This document shows positions 30,645 to 40,091 of a DNA stretch of 64,000 bases, piece by piece (position 1 is the first letter of the stretch; every line of letters starts with the position of its first letter). This DNA is from Luteimonas vadosa (GTDB lineage: Bacteria > Pseudomonadota > Gammaproteobacteria > Xanthomonadales > Xanthomonadaceae). The stretch spans positions 310,001 through 374,000 of the forward strand of contig NZ_BAABJY010000002.1 of NCBI RefSeq assembly GCF_039543545.1. The letters run 5' to 3'. The translations under genes were made by a program, and so were the position numbers. Below the pieces are notes generated by a model, which was given only the letters and a program-made list of their open reading frames with translations, was not told the origin of the DNA and did not search any database.

Positions 30645-33224
30645 ATGGTCAAGGGTCATCCACAACGCAATTTGCTCGCCACCGCAGTGTTCACCGCGCT
30701 GGTCTCCATCTCCGTGCCCGCAACGGCCCAGGAGCAGGCGGCGCCCGCCGCGGACGACAGTGACGAGCCGGTGACGCTCTCGAAGATGATCGTCACCGCG
30801 CAGAAGCGCGAAGAACTCATGCAGGACGTGCCGATCTCGGTGACATCGCTGTCCGAGCAGGTCCTGCAAGACACCGGTGTGCGGGACGTCAAGGACTTGC
30901 AAGTGCTGGTGCCGGGCCTGACCGTGACCAGCACCCAGAGCGAGGCCCTGACCACCGCGCGCATCCGGGGCATCGGCACCGTCGGCGACAACGCGGGCCT
31001 GGAGTCCTCGGTCGGCGTCGTGATCGACGGCGTCTACCGTCCCCGCAACGGCGTCGGCTTCGGCGACCTCGGCGAGATCGAGCGCATCGAAGTGCTCAAG
31101 GGGCCGCAGGGCACGCTGTTCGGCAAGAACACCTCCGCCGGCGTGGTCAACGTCATCACCCGTCGTCCCGGCTACAGCCAGAGCCTCGAGGGTGAAATCA
31201 CCGTCGGTAACTACGGCGCCTTTGGCATCGCCGGCGCTTACAACGACTCCTTCAGCGACAACGTGGCTTTCCGCGTCTACGCCGCCAAGCGCGAGCGCGA
31301 CGGCTTCCTCGACGTTCGCACCGGCGGCAATCCGCTGCGCGAAACGGAGGACGGGAACCAGAATTTCCACTCGTTCCGCGGCCAGTTGCTGATCGAACCC
31401 AGCGACACCTGGGACATCAACGTCATCGCCGACTACACCAGCCGCGAGGAAAACTGTTGCTCGGCCGTGACCACGGTACGCGGCGGCACGGCGCCGATCA
31501 TCGATGCGCTGTCGCCTGATGAAGGCGTCATCCCCGTGGCCGATCCGTTCCGCCGCCTGGCCTACAGCAACCGCAGCACCGAACAGGACATCAAGGACAA
31601 GGGCATTTCGGTCGAGAGCAACTGGGACAACGACTGGTTCGGCGGCTCCACGCTGACCTCGATCACCGCCTGGCGCGACTGGCAGACCATCAATGGCCTG
31701 GACTTCGACTATTCCAGCGCCGACCTGCTTTATCGTCCGCCCAGCGCCGATGAGGCGTTCACCGGCTTCAAGACCGTAACCTCTGAATATCGCCTGTCTG
31801 GCGCGACCGAGAGCATCGACTGGTTGTTCGGCCTGTTCTATTCCGACGAGGACCTCGACCGCAAGGAGTCATACCGGATAGGCAACGCCTACGAGCCCTA
31901 CCTCTCGATCGCGATCATGTCCCTGGTCAACCCGGCGCTGGGCCAGCGGCCCAACGCCGCCACCCTGTATGCCGACGCCACCGGCCGCGCCCCCGGCACC
32001 GTGTTCGCCGGCTATGCGGCCCAGGACAGCCACCGGCAAAACGCCAAGAGCCTGGCGTTCTTCACCAACAACACCTGGCACGCGACCGACGCGCTCGATC
32101 TGACCCTGGGCCTGCGCTACACCCGTGAGGACAAGGAGCTGACATCGGTCTACACCAACCCCAATGGCAGCCCGGGTTGCGCGGCGCTGCTCGGTCCCAG
32201 CGGGCAGGCGCGCATCGCCAATGCCTTGCTGACCCGCGGCGTCCCTGCGACGGCGCTGCCGGCGGTGATCCCGCAGGTCATCGGCTTCGGCTGCCTGCCG
32301 TGGGCCAACGTGCTGCACAACGGCCGCATCACCCAGCAGGAGCGCGAGGAAAAGGAATGGTCCGGCACGCTGAAGGCCGCGTACCGCTGGAACGAGGCCG
32401 TCATGACCTACGTCTCCGCCGCGCGCGGCTACAAGGCCGGTGGTTTCAACCTCGACCGAGTGCAATCGGCCACTGGCCTGTCGAGCGCGGGCCAGGGCAT
32501 CGTCCCGGTGGCGGATACCTCGTTCCCGGGCGAGTTCGTCGATAGCTACGAGCTTGGCGTCAAGACCACTTGGGCCGACGGCAACCTGTTGCTCAACGCC
32601 ACCGCGTTCCATCAGACCTACGACGGCTTCCAGCTCAACAGCTTCCTCGGCACCAGTTTCGTGGTGCGTTCGATCCCGGAAGTGGTCTCCAAGGGCATCG
32701 ACACCGAGATCCTGTGGCAGCCGGCCGCGGTCAAGGGCTTGATGCTGCAGGGCGGTCTGATGTACGCCGACACCCGCTACGGCGACAACATTCCGGGCGG
32801 CGACTTCGTGTTCCCCACTGGCGCCTTGTACAAGCTTCCCGGCAGCCAGGTGAGCTTCGCCCCTGAGTGGTCGGCCACCGCCTCGGTGACCTACGAATGG
32901 GGCGTGGGCGACAGCATGGTCGGGCGCTTCAACGTCGGCGCCAAGTACATGTCCGAGTTCAATACCGGGTCGGACCTGGACGTGGAGAAGGCGCAGGACG
33001 CCTACACGGTGGTCAACGCCAGGCTTGGCCTCGGCGCGCGCAACAAGCGGTGGATGGTCGAACTGTGGGGCCTGAACATCTTCGACGAGGAGTACCAGCA
33101 GGTGGCGTTCGACGCGCCGCTGCAGAACGTCTCGCCGCTGCCAGGCAATCCCTTCAACTCCTACAACGCGTTCCTGGGCGCGCCCGCGACGTACGGGGTG
33201 ACGTTCCGTTTCAATTACTTCTGA
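30645..33224 (+). CDS. TonB-dependent outer-membrane receptor
   Basis: An 859-residue receptor. It has a signal peptide (about 1-28, ending PATA), a TonB box around LSKMIVTAQ (45-53) and a plug domain (about 60-175, with IRGIGT, VVIDGVYRPR and RIEVLKGPQGTLFGKNTSAGVVN). A 22-strand barrel follows, ending YGVTFRFNYF with the terminal Phe needed for BAM insertion. A barrel loop (about 450-590) is unusually long and has two cysteines. No transporter, regulator or catabolic gene lies beside it, so the ligand is unknown; the plug resembles the broad Caulobacter/Sphingomonas-type receptor group. ATG 30645 has AGGGGAC upstream. Confidence 0.93.
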   Translation: MVKGHPQRNLLATAVFTALVSISVPATAQEQAAPAADDSDEPVTLSKMIVTAQKREELMQDVPISVTSLSEQVLQDTGVRDVKDLQVLVPGLTVTSTQSEALTTARIRGIGTVGDNAGLESSVGVVIDGVYRPRNGVGFGDLGEIERIEVLKGPQGTLFGKNTSAGVVNVITRRPGYSQSLEGEITVGNYGAFGIAGAYNDSFSDNVAFRVYAAKRERDGFLDVRTGGNPLRETEDGNQNFHSFRGQLLIEPSDTWDINVIADYTSREENCCSAVTTVRGGTAPIIDALSPDEGVIPVADPFRRLAYSNRSTEQDIKDKGISVESNWDNDWFGGSTLTSITAWRDWQTINGLDFDYSSADLLYRPPSADEAFTGFKTVTSEYRLSGATESIDWLFGLFYSDEDLDRKESYRIGNAYEPYLSIAIMSLVNPALGQRPNAATLYADATGRAPGTVFAGYAAQDSHRQNAKSLAFFTNNTWHATDALDLTLGLRYTREDKELTSVYTNPNGSPGCAALLGPSGQARIANALLTRGVPATALPAVIPQVIGFGCLPWANVLHNGRITQQEREEKEWSGTLKAAYRWNEAVMTYVSAARGYKAGGFNLDRVQSATGLSSAGQGIVPVADTSFPGEFVDSYELGVKTTWADGNLLLNATAFHQTYDGFQLNSFLGTSFVVRSIPEVVSKGIDTEILWQPAAVKGLMLQGGLMYADTRYGDNIPGGDFVFPTGALYKLPGSQVSFAPEWSATASVTYEWGVGDSMVGRFNVGAKYMSEFNTGSDLDVEKAQDAYTVVNARLGLGARNKRWMVELWGLNIFDEEYQQVAFDAPLQNVSPLPGNPFNSYNAFLGAPATYGVTFRFNYF

Positions 33225-33246
33225 TCCCCGGATCAGACGTGTTGTT

Positions 33247-33275
33247 GCAACGGCCCGCATGCGGGCCGTTGCTTT
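33247..33275 (+). terminator. Terminator after the TonB-dependent receptor
   Basis: A perfect 26-nt palindrome (33247-33272, arms GCAACGGCCCGC and GCGGGCCGTTGC) followed by TTTGT. Confidence 0.75.
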
Positions 33276-33328
33276 GTGCGTGACGCGGCCACGGCTTCAC
33301 GCCCGGCCCCCACTGCTATAGCGTTGGC

Positions 33329-33883
33329 ATGCCGCACGAATCCGGAAACCCTCCGACCATGCTAGTGCCCACCGACAGCGACCTCCGGGAGATCGCCCGC
33401 GCGACCGGCGACAGCTTGCTCGCCTGCCACCAGACCCTGGTCACCGCCGAGAGCTGCACGGGGGGCTGGATCGCCAAGACGGTCACCGACATCGACGGCT
33501 CGTCCGCCTGGTTCGATTGCGGCATGGCTGCCTACAGCTACGAGGCGAAGCAGGCCTTGCTTGGCGTCCGGCCGCAGACGCTGGAAGAGCATGGTGCCGT
33601 CAGTCGGGAAACCGTGCTCGAAATGGTGTCCGGGGCACTGGTCAACTCGGGCGCAGGCGTTGCGGTCGCGGTCACCGGGATCGCCGGGCCCGGTGGTGGA
33701 ACGGACGACAAGCCTGTCGGAACCGTGTGGATCGCCTGGAAGCGACGCGGCGGATACCCTGAGGCGGACTTGTTCCATTTCAATGGCGATCGCGAGGCGG
33801 TCCGCCGGCAGACCGTGGCGAGGGCCTTGCAGGGCCTCGGGGCGTTGCTGTCCACCCCGGCTGCATGCCATCCGGATTCCTAG
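33329..33883 (+). CDS. pncC: Nicotinamide-nucleotide amidohydrolase PncC (CinA C-terminal domain)
   Basis: A 184-residue stand-alone CinA C-terminal domain that deamidates NMN to nicotinate mononucleotide for NAD recycling. Motifs are VTAESCTGGWIAK, the YEAKQALLGV segment, AVSRETVLEM and VAVTGIAGPGGGT. The ATG at 33329 lies 6 nt after a weak -10 (TATAGC, 33317-33322), which fits a leaderless transcript. ATG 33359 (174 aa) is an alternative. Its stop lies 45 nt before lexA. Confidence 0.9.
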   Translation: MPHESGNPPTMLVPTDSDLREIARATGDSLLACHQTLVTAESCTGGWIAKTVTDIDGSSAWFDCGMAAYSYEAKQALLGVRPQTLEEHGAVSRETVLEMVSGALVNSGAGVAVAVTGIAGPGGGTDDKPVGTVWIAWKRRGGYPEADLFHFNGDREAVRRQTVARALQGLGALLSTPAACHPDS

Positions 33884-33906
33884 CCGTCGGTTGACGACGG
33901 CGTTTG

Positions 33907-33925
33907 TTAGTAGTAATACTACTAA
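33907..33925 (+). promoter_or_regulatory. LexA operator of lexA
   Basis: A perfect 19-nt inverted repeat, TTAGTAGTA-A-TACTACTAA, containing the TTAG-N6-TACTA motif known for LexA in Xanthomonas and Xylella. It ends two bases before the lexA ATG and contains the likely -10 (AATACT), so bound LexA would block its own promoter. Confidence 0.93.
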
Positions 33926-33927
33926 CT

Positions 33928-34578
33928 ATGGAGATCACGGACACCCAGCAGGCAATCCTCGGATACATCGCCGAGCGCATCGATGGGGACGGCATGCCGC
34001 CGTCACAGGCCGAGATCGCCCGCGCCTTCGGCTTCAAGGGCGTACGCGCCGCGCAGTACCACCTGGAAGCACTGGAGGCCCAGGGTGCCATCGAACGCAT
34101 TCCGGGCCGCGCCCGCGGGATCCGGCTCCTGCATCCGCCTGCACGGCCCCAGCAGGAACTGGGCCTGGATCGCCCCGATGGCGACGTCCTGCAACTCCCC
34201 GTGCTGGGGCAGGTCGCCGCGGGCTTGCCCATCGGTGCCGCCGTCGATGAAGGCGGTCCCGACCAGGTCGTGCTGATGGATCGCGCGTTCTTCTCCCCGG
34301 CCCCGGATTACCTCCTCCGGGTCAAGGGCGACTCCATGCGCGACGAAGGCATCTTCGATGGCGACCTCATCGGCGTGCACAGGACCCGTGATGCCCTCAA
34401 CGGACAGATCGTGGTGGCACGCGTGGACGACGAGATCACCGTGAAGTTGCTGAGGCTGGGCAAGGACCGGATCCGGCTGATGCCCCGGAATCCCGATTAC
34501 CAGCCCATCGACGTGCTACCCGACCAGGATTTTGCCATCGAAGGCCTTTACTGCGGCTTGGTGAGGCCCAACCGATGA
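33928..34578 (+). CDS. lexA: SOS repressor LexA
   Basis: A 216-residue LexA with an N-terminal winged helix-turn-helix (1-70) and a C-terminal self-cleaving S24 protease domain. The scissile Ala98-Gly99 is in GQVAAGLP. The catalytic dyad is Ser136 (GDSMRDE) and Lys173 (TVKLL), 37 residues apart as in E. coli (S119/K156). Activated RecA triggers cleavage. ATG 33928 gives MEITDTQQAI, the family start, and makes the mRNA leaderless or nearly so. It is first in the cluster lexA-recA-recX. Confidence 0.97.
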   Translation: MEITDTQQAILGYIAERIDGDGMPPSQAEIARAFGFKGVRAAQYHLEALEAQGAIERIPGRARGIRLLHPPARPQQELGLDRPDGDVLQLPVLGQVAAGLPIGAAVDEGGPDQVVLMDRAFFSPAPDYLLRVKGDSMRDEGIFDGDLIGVHRTRDALNGQIVVARVDDEITVKLLRLGKDRIRLMPRNPDYQPIDVLPDQDFAIEGLYCGLVRPNR

Positions 34579-34786
34579 TCCGGTCCACCGCGCGCCGGCA
34601 CGGGAGCGGACCGCGTCCGCTCGGTGGCGCGCGCGGCATTTCCCGACATGCGAAGGGGGTTTCGCCCCGCAGACCGGGTGCCGTGGCACCTGCAAAGTCG
34701 TCCATGCGCAACGCAGTCGCAACCCATGCGACCGGTGCCTGCAAGGATGCACCCAACACCACTCCAGACCGATAAGGATGACCACG

Positions 34787-35848
<1,062 letters not shown>

Positions 35849-35877
35849 GTCCGGGTCGTAGCGTCCGGCGACTCCCG

Positions 35878-36396
35878 ATGGAGAAGACTGCCAACCCGAT
35901 GTCGAGCGCCGCGTCGGCTCCGCGCAAACGCCGGCACCCCGAGCTATCGGCCCGGCAGCGCGCCCTGGGTCTGCTGACGCGGCGCGAGCACTCCCGAAAG
36001 GAACTCGCTCGCAAGCTGGCGGGCAGTGGGGTGGAGCCCACGGAGGCAGCGGAGGCGATCGACGTCCTGGGCCGGGAAGGGTGGCAGGACGACGCGCGGT
36101 TCGCCACCAACCTCGCCCATTGGCGGGCGGCGAGCGGCTACGGACCCTTGCGCATCCGTGCGGAATTGCGGACGCATGCGGTCGATCCACCGCTGGTGGA
36201 CGCGGCATTTGCGGCGCTGGCGCAATCAGGCGAGGCCGACTGGGAGGCCAATGCGAAGTCGCTCCTGGCTTCCCGGTACGGGCATGCACTTCGCGATCCG
36301 GCTATTCAACGCAAGGCCGCGGGCTACCTGGCGCGGCGGGGTTTCGATGCCGCGACGGTCAGGGCAGCCTGCGGCATGGACATGGATGAAGGCTGA
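35878..36396 (+). CDS. recX: RecA regulatory protein RecX
   Basis: A 172-residue RecX that caps and limits RecA filaments. Three-helix repeats are recognisable by LLTRREHSRKEL, LGREGWQDDARFA and the final AAGYLARRGFDAATV. It lies 29 nt after recA and is presumably cotranscribed. ATG 35899 is an alternative start. Confidence 0.92.
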   Translation: MEKTANPMSSAASAPRKRRHPELSARQRALGLLTRREHSRKELARKLAGSGVEPTEAAEAIDVLGREGWQDDARFATNLAHWRAASGYGPLRIRAELRTHAVDPPLVDAAFAALAQSGEADWEANAKSLLASRYGHALRDPAIQRKAAGYLARRGFDAATVRAACGMDMDEG

Positions 36397-36527
36397 TCTC
36401 CGGGGCCGCCCGTGTCCCGTGTTCCACGAGGCCTGCTAACCTAGGCAATTGGGTTGCCTGCTCGGTTCCGCGTCCGCATCCTGCGATGACCGTGGCGGCA
36501 CCCGCCGCCTGCCATCTCCCAGCCAGC

Positions 36528-39188
36528 ATGCCCACGCCCAGCCGTTCGAATACCACGCCCACGACTTCCGACATCCGTCGGGATTTCCTCGCTTTCTTCC
36601 GGGACAAGGGCCATAGCATCGTTCCGTCAGCGCCTTTGGTGCCCGGCAACGATCCGACGCTGCTCTTCACCAACTCGGGGATGGTGCAGTTCAAGGACGT
36701 CTTCCTGGGTGCGGAGAAGCGCAGCTACGTGCGCGCGGCCGACGTCCAGCGCTGCCTGCGGGCAGGAGGGAAGCACAACGACCTTGATTCGGTCGGATAC
36801 ACGGCACGGCACCACACGTTCTTCGAGATGCTCGGCAACTGGTCGTTTGGCGACTACTTCAAGAAGGAAGCGATCGCCTGGGCGTGGGAGCTCCTGACGG
36901 AAGTCTGGAAATTGCCGGCCGAGCGCCTGCTGGTGACCGTGTACCACGACGACGACGAAGCCTACGACCTGTGGCACGACACCATCGGCCTGCCGCCGGA
37001 GCGGATCATCCGTATCGGCGACAACAAGGGCGCTCCGTATGCCTCCGACAACTTCTGGCAGATGGCGGACACCGGCCCCTGCGGCCCCTGTACAGAGATC
37101 TTTTACGACCATGGCGCCGACATTCCTGGCGGCCCGCCGGGGTCGCCGGAAGAAGACGGTGACCGCTTCATCGAGATCTGGAACCTGGTCTTCATGCAGT
37201 TCGACCGCCAGCCCGATGGCAGTCTGCAACCGCTGCCCGCACCCTGCGTCGACACCGGGATGGGATTGGAGCGGCTGGCCGCCGTGCTGCAGCACGCGCA
37301 CAGCAACTACGAAATCGACCTGTTCCAGGCCCTGATCGCCAAGGCCGCGGAATTGACCGGGACGACCGACCTGGAGCACAAGTCCCTGCGGGTGATCGCC
37401 GACCATATTCGCGCCTGCAGCTTCCTGATCGTGGACGGCGTGCTGCCGTCCAACGAGGGCCGGGGCTACGTGCTGCGCCGGATCATCCGACGCGCCTTGC
37501 GCCATGGCTGGATGCTGGGCGTGCGCGAACCGTTCTTCCACCGCCTGGTCGCCACGTTGGACGCCCTGATGGGCGAGGCCTACCCCGAGCTCGGACAGCA
37601 GCGAGCGCTCGTCGAGCGTGCGTTGAAGGCCGAGGAGGAGCGCTTCGCGGAAACCCTGGATTCGGGCATGCGCATCTTCGACGAAGTCGCCGCGCGCAGC
37701 GACGGGGTGATCCCGGGCGAGGACGCGTTCCGTCTCTACGACACCTATGGCTTCCCCCTCGACCTGACCGCCGACATCGCGCGGGAGCGCGGCCTTGAAG
37801 TCGATACCGCGGGGTTCGACGCGGCAATGGCGCGCCAGCGAGAGACCGCTCGTGCCGCGGGCAAGTTCTCCGCCGGCCCCGTGCTCCCGGCCGACCTGGT
37901 GGCGAAGCTGCAACCCACCGAGTTCCTCGGCTACGAGGACCTGCAAGCCGGCGGCCTGGAAGTCGTGGCGTTGCTGCAGGACGGCAGGCCCGTCGATGAG
38001 CTCGTCGCCGGCCAGGAGGGCGTGGTCCTGCTCGACAAGACCCCCTTCTATGCCGAATCGGGAGGGCAGGTCGGCGACAGCGGCGAGCTGGCGGAGCAGG
38101 ATGTCCGGTTCAAGGTCGAAGATACCCAGAAGTACGCCGGCCAGTTCCATGGCCATGTGGGCCGGCTGCAGGCCGGCACCCTGCGCAAGGGCGACCATCT
38201 CATGGGCGCGGTCGATGCCGTTCGGCGTGCCTCGACCATCCGCAACCACAGCGCCACCCACCTGCTGCACGCGGCCCTGCGCGAAGTGCTGGGCACCCAT
38301 GTCGCGCAGAAGGGCTCCCTGGTGGCGCCGGCCCGGCTGCGTTTCGACTTTTCGCACTTCCAGCCGCTGACGGCCGAGGAACTCGAACGGATCGAAGGGC
38401 GGGTGAACGAGCAGATCCGCGCCAACCACGCCGCGGAGGTCCAGCTCATGGACATGCAGGAGGCCCTGGATTCCGGGGCGATGGCGTTGTTCGGAGAGAA
38501 GTACGGCGAACGGGTCAGGGTCATGCGCATGGGCGAGTCATCGATCGAGCTTTGTGGCGGGACGCACGTCGAACGCACCGGCGACATCGGACTGTTCAAG
38601 ATCGTGTCCGAGTCCGGCGTATCGGCCGGGGTTCGCCGAATCGAAGCGCTGACCGGCCAAGGTGCACTCGATCATGTCGCCCGCCGGGAGCATGAGTTCG
38701 GGGAGCTCCTGCAGCTCCTCGGCGCGACGCCTGCGGAGGCGGGTGAGAAGGTGCGACTCCTCCTGCAACGCCAGAAGATGCTCGAGCGGGAGCTGGAGGG
38801 GCTCAAGGCCCGGGCCGCGAGCGGCGCGACGGCTGACCTGGGAAGCGAGGCCGTCGATGTCGGGGGCTTCAAGGTCCTCGCCAAGCGGCTGGAAGGATTC
38901 GATGCCAAGGCGCTCCGGGAGGCGGTCGACCGCCTGAAGCAACAGCTCGGCGATGCCGTCGTGGTCCTGGCCGGTGTCAGCGACGGCAAGGCATCCCTGG
39001 TCGCAGGGGTGAGCGGTCACGCAGCTTCCCACTTGAAGGCGGGGGAACTGATGTCGCACGTGGCCGGTCAGATCGGAGGGAAGGGCGGTGGCCGGGCCGA
39101 CATGGCGCAGGGCGGGGGCGACGACGGCCCCGCCCTGGTGGCGGCGTTGGCGGCCGTGCCCGAGTGGGTCCGCACCTCGCTCCAGTGA
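36528..39188 (+). CDS. alaS: Alanyl-tRNA synthetase
   Basis: An 886-residue class II synthetase. The N-terminal catalytic core opens with IRRDFLAFFRDKGH and LLFTNSGMVQFKDVFLG. The editing domain has its zinc site in HSATHLLH and CGGTH, and the C-terminal C-Ala/DHHA1 region includes GGKGGGRADMAQGGG. It charges tRNA-Ala and clears Ser- and Gly-tRNA-Ala. ATG 36528 starts close to the family N-terminus; ATG 36486 would add 14 residues, and neither has a clear Shine-Dalgarno. The recA-recX-alaS-csrA order is common in gammaproteobacteria. Confidence 0.96.
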   Translation: MPTPSRSNTTPTTSDIRRDFLAFFRDKGHSIVPSAPLVPGNDPTLLFTNSGMVQFKDVFLGAEKRSYVRAADVQRCLRAGGKHNDLDSVGYTARHHTFFEMLGNWSFGDYFKKEAIAWAWELLTEVWKLPAERLLVTVYHDDDEAYDLWHDTIGLPPERIIRIGDNKGAPYASDNFWQMADTGPCGPCTEIFYDHGADIPGGPPGSPEEDGDRFIEIWNLVFMQFDRQPDGSLQPLPAPCVDTGMGLERLAAVLQHAHSNYEIDLFQALIAKAAELTGTTDLEHKSLRVIADHIRACSFLIVDGVLPSNEGRGYVLRRIIRRALRHGWMLGVREPFFHRLVATLDALMGEAYPELGQQRALVERALKAEEERFAETLDSGMRIFDEVAARSDGVIPGEDAFRLYDTYGFPLDLTADIARERGLEVDTAGFDAAMARQRETARAAGKFSAGPVLPADLVAKLQPTEFLGYEDLQAGGLEVVALLQDGRPVDELVAGQEGVVLLDKTPFYAESGGQVGDSGELAEQDVRFKVEDTQKYAGQFHGHVGRLQAGTLRKGDHLMGAVDAVRRASTIRNHSATHLLHAALREVLGTHVAQKGSLVAPARLRFDFSHFQPLTAEELERIEGRVNEQIRANHAAEVQLMDMQEALDSGAMALFGEKYGERVRVMRMGESSIELCGGTHVERTGDIGLFKIVSESGVSAGVRRIEALTGQGALDHVARREHEFGELLQLLGATPAEAGEKVRLLLQRQKMLERELEGLKARAASGATADLGSEAVDVGGFKVLAKRLEGFDAKALREAVDRLKQQLGDAVVVLAGVSDGKASLVAGVSGHAASHLKAGELMSHVAGQIGGKGGGRADMAQGGGDDGPALVAALAAVPEWVRTSLQ

Positions 39189-39335
39189 CCTTGGACGTGA
39201 CTTCAGGGCCTAGCGGGGCAGTTGCAAGGAACAGTATGATGTTTCATGTTTGTGAAGACGGCGGCGGCGGTCTGGTGCGGGATCGCACATACTTGCCGAC
39301 GACCCATCGAATAGCCGATCCACGGGGAGCGTGAC

Positions 39336-39560
39336 ATGTTGATCTTGACCAGGCGGGTTGGAGAAACCCTCATGATCGGCGATTCGGTCACCGTGACCGT
39401 GCTGGGCGTCAAGGGCAACCAGGTCCGCGTGGGCATCACCGCTCCCAAGGACGTGGCCGTCCATCGCGAGGAAATCTACCAGCGCATCCATCGGGGCGAG
39501 GGGGTTGAGGCCCCTGAGGTCGCCGATGAGCCGGAAGCAGGTTTGCCGCAAGCCAAGTGA
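39336..39560 (+). CDS. csrA: Carbon storage regulator CsrA/RsmA
   Basis: A 74-residue CsrA, a dimeric RNA-binding regulator that binds GGA-containing leaders. MLILTRRVGETLMIGD at the start and VHREEIYQRI (with the RNA-contacting Arg) define the two binding faces. The tail is longer than in E. coli (61 aa) and acidic. GGGGAG precedes the ATG. The 147-bp region after alaS should hold its promoter. Confidence 0.97.
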   Translation: MLILTRRVGETLMIGDSVTVTVLGVKGNQVRVGITAPKDVAVHREEIYQRIHRGEGVEAPEVADEPEAGLPQAK

Positions 39561-39571
39561 GCCGTTATCCT
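39543..39571 (+). promoter_or_regulatory. Possible promoter of tRNA-Ser
   Basis: TTGCCG (39543-39548) and TATCCT (39566-39571) with a 17-bp spacer, straddling the end of csrA and 42 nt before tRNA-Ser. Confidence 0.45.
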
Positions 39572-39613
39572 TCGCGTCCGCTTGCGGCAGTCGCCGCCGC
39601 GGCGGAGGTCCAC

Positions 39614-39706
39614 GGAGAGTTGCCCGAGTGGCTGAAGGGGCTCCCCTGCTAAGGGAGTATAGGGTTTATAGCTCTATCGAGGGTTCGAATCCCTCACTCT
39701 CCGCCA
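39614..39706 (+). tRNA. tRNA-Ser (anticodon GCT)
   Basis: A 93-nt class II tRNA with a long variable arm. Acceptor GGAGAGT/ACTCTCC, anticodon stem CTCCC/GGGAG with loop CTGCTAA (GCT, reads AGC and AGT), T-arm GGGTTCGAATCCC, discriminator G and an encoded CCA. Confidence 0.95.
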
Positions 39707-39723
39707 GTTCCTGCTGGAATCGT

Positions 39724-39753
39724 TTGACGGAATCCGTGCCGATTGGGCACAAT
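39724..39753 (+). promoter_or_regulatory. Promoter of tRNA-Arg
   Basis: TTGACG (39724-39729) and CACAAT (39748-39753) with an 18-bp spacer, 11 nt before the mature tRNA. Confidence 0.6.
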
Positions 39754-39764
39754 TCCGCTTCTGC

Positions 39765-39841
39765 GCGCCCGTAGCTCAGTTGGATAGAGCACCAGGCTAC
39801 GAACTTGGGGGTCGGGAGTTCGAATCTCTCCGGGCGCGCCA
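39765..39841 (+). tRNA. tRNA-Arg (anticodon ACG)
   Basis: A 77-nt cloverleaf with acceptor GCGCCCG/CGGGCGC, anticodon loop CTACGAA (ACG, expected A34 to inosine, reads CGU/CGC/CGA), discriminator G and an encoded CCA. It is followed by a strong terminator. Confidence 0.95.
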
Positions 39842-39869
39842 CTCCAAATCCTTGCATGCAAATTCGAAT

Positions 39870-39894
39870 CCAGCTCCAGGAGCTGGTTTTTTTT
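39870..39894 (+). terminator. Rho-independent terminator after tRNA-Arg
   Basis: A 7-bp stem (CCAGCTC with GAGCTGG), a CAG loop and eight T residues. Confidence 0.9.
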
Positions 39895-40024
39895 GCCTCC
39901 GAGACGTGGCGCCGCGGATGCGTGGCATGACTAGGTGGCGATGCGGGTGGACTTGGCCCGCAGCGTGGGGTCCTGATTGGCTCCGAGTCCGTGCTTGCGA
40001 GGATCGGTGGCAACGGCACGGGCA

Positions 40025-40048
40025 AGGGCCAGGGCCAGGGCCAGGGCA
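40025..40048. repeat. Short AGGGCC tandem repeat
   Basis: Nearly four copies of AGGGCC in the intergenic region between the tRNA-Arg terminator and the epimerase stop. The rest of 39895-40091 shows no gene. Confidence 0.6.
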
Positions 40049-40091
40049 CGGGCCTGTCTCGCGCCCCCTATCGGGGTGCCGTCCAACGGAG

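Noticed and set aside
34579..34786. A LexA box ahead of recA
   Set aside because: Read on both strands; no TTAG-N6-TACTA or close variant was found.
36440..36465. Terminator after recX (AGGCAA / TTGCCT hairpin)
   Set aside because: A 6-bp stem without a T-run; too weak to call.
39842..40091. A prophage or island attachment repeat at the tRNA-Arg 3' end
   Set aside because: No direct repeat of the tRNA 3' end is seen in the window, and no integrase gene is present.
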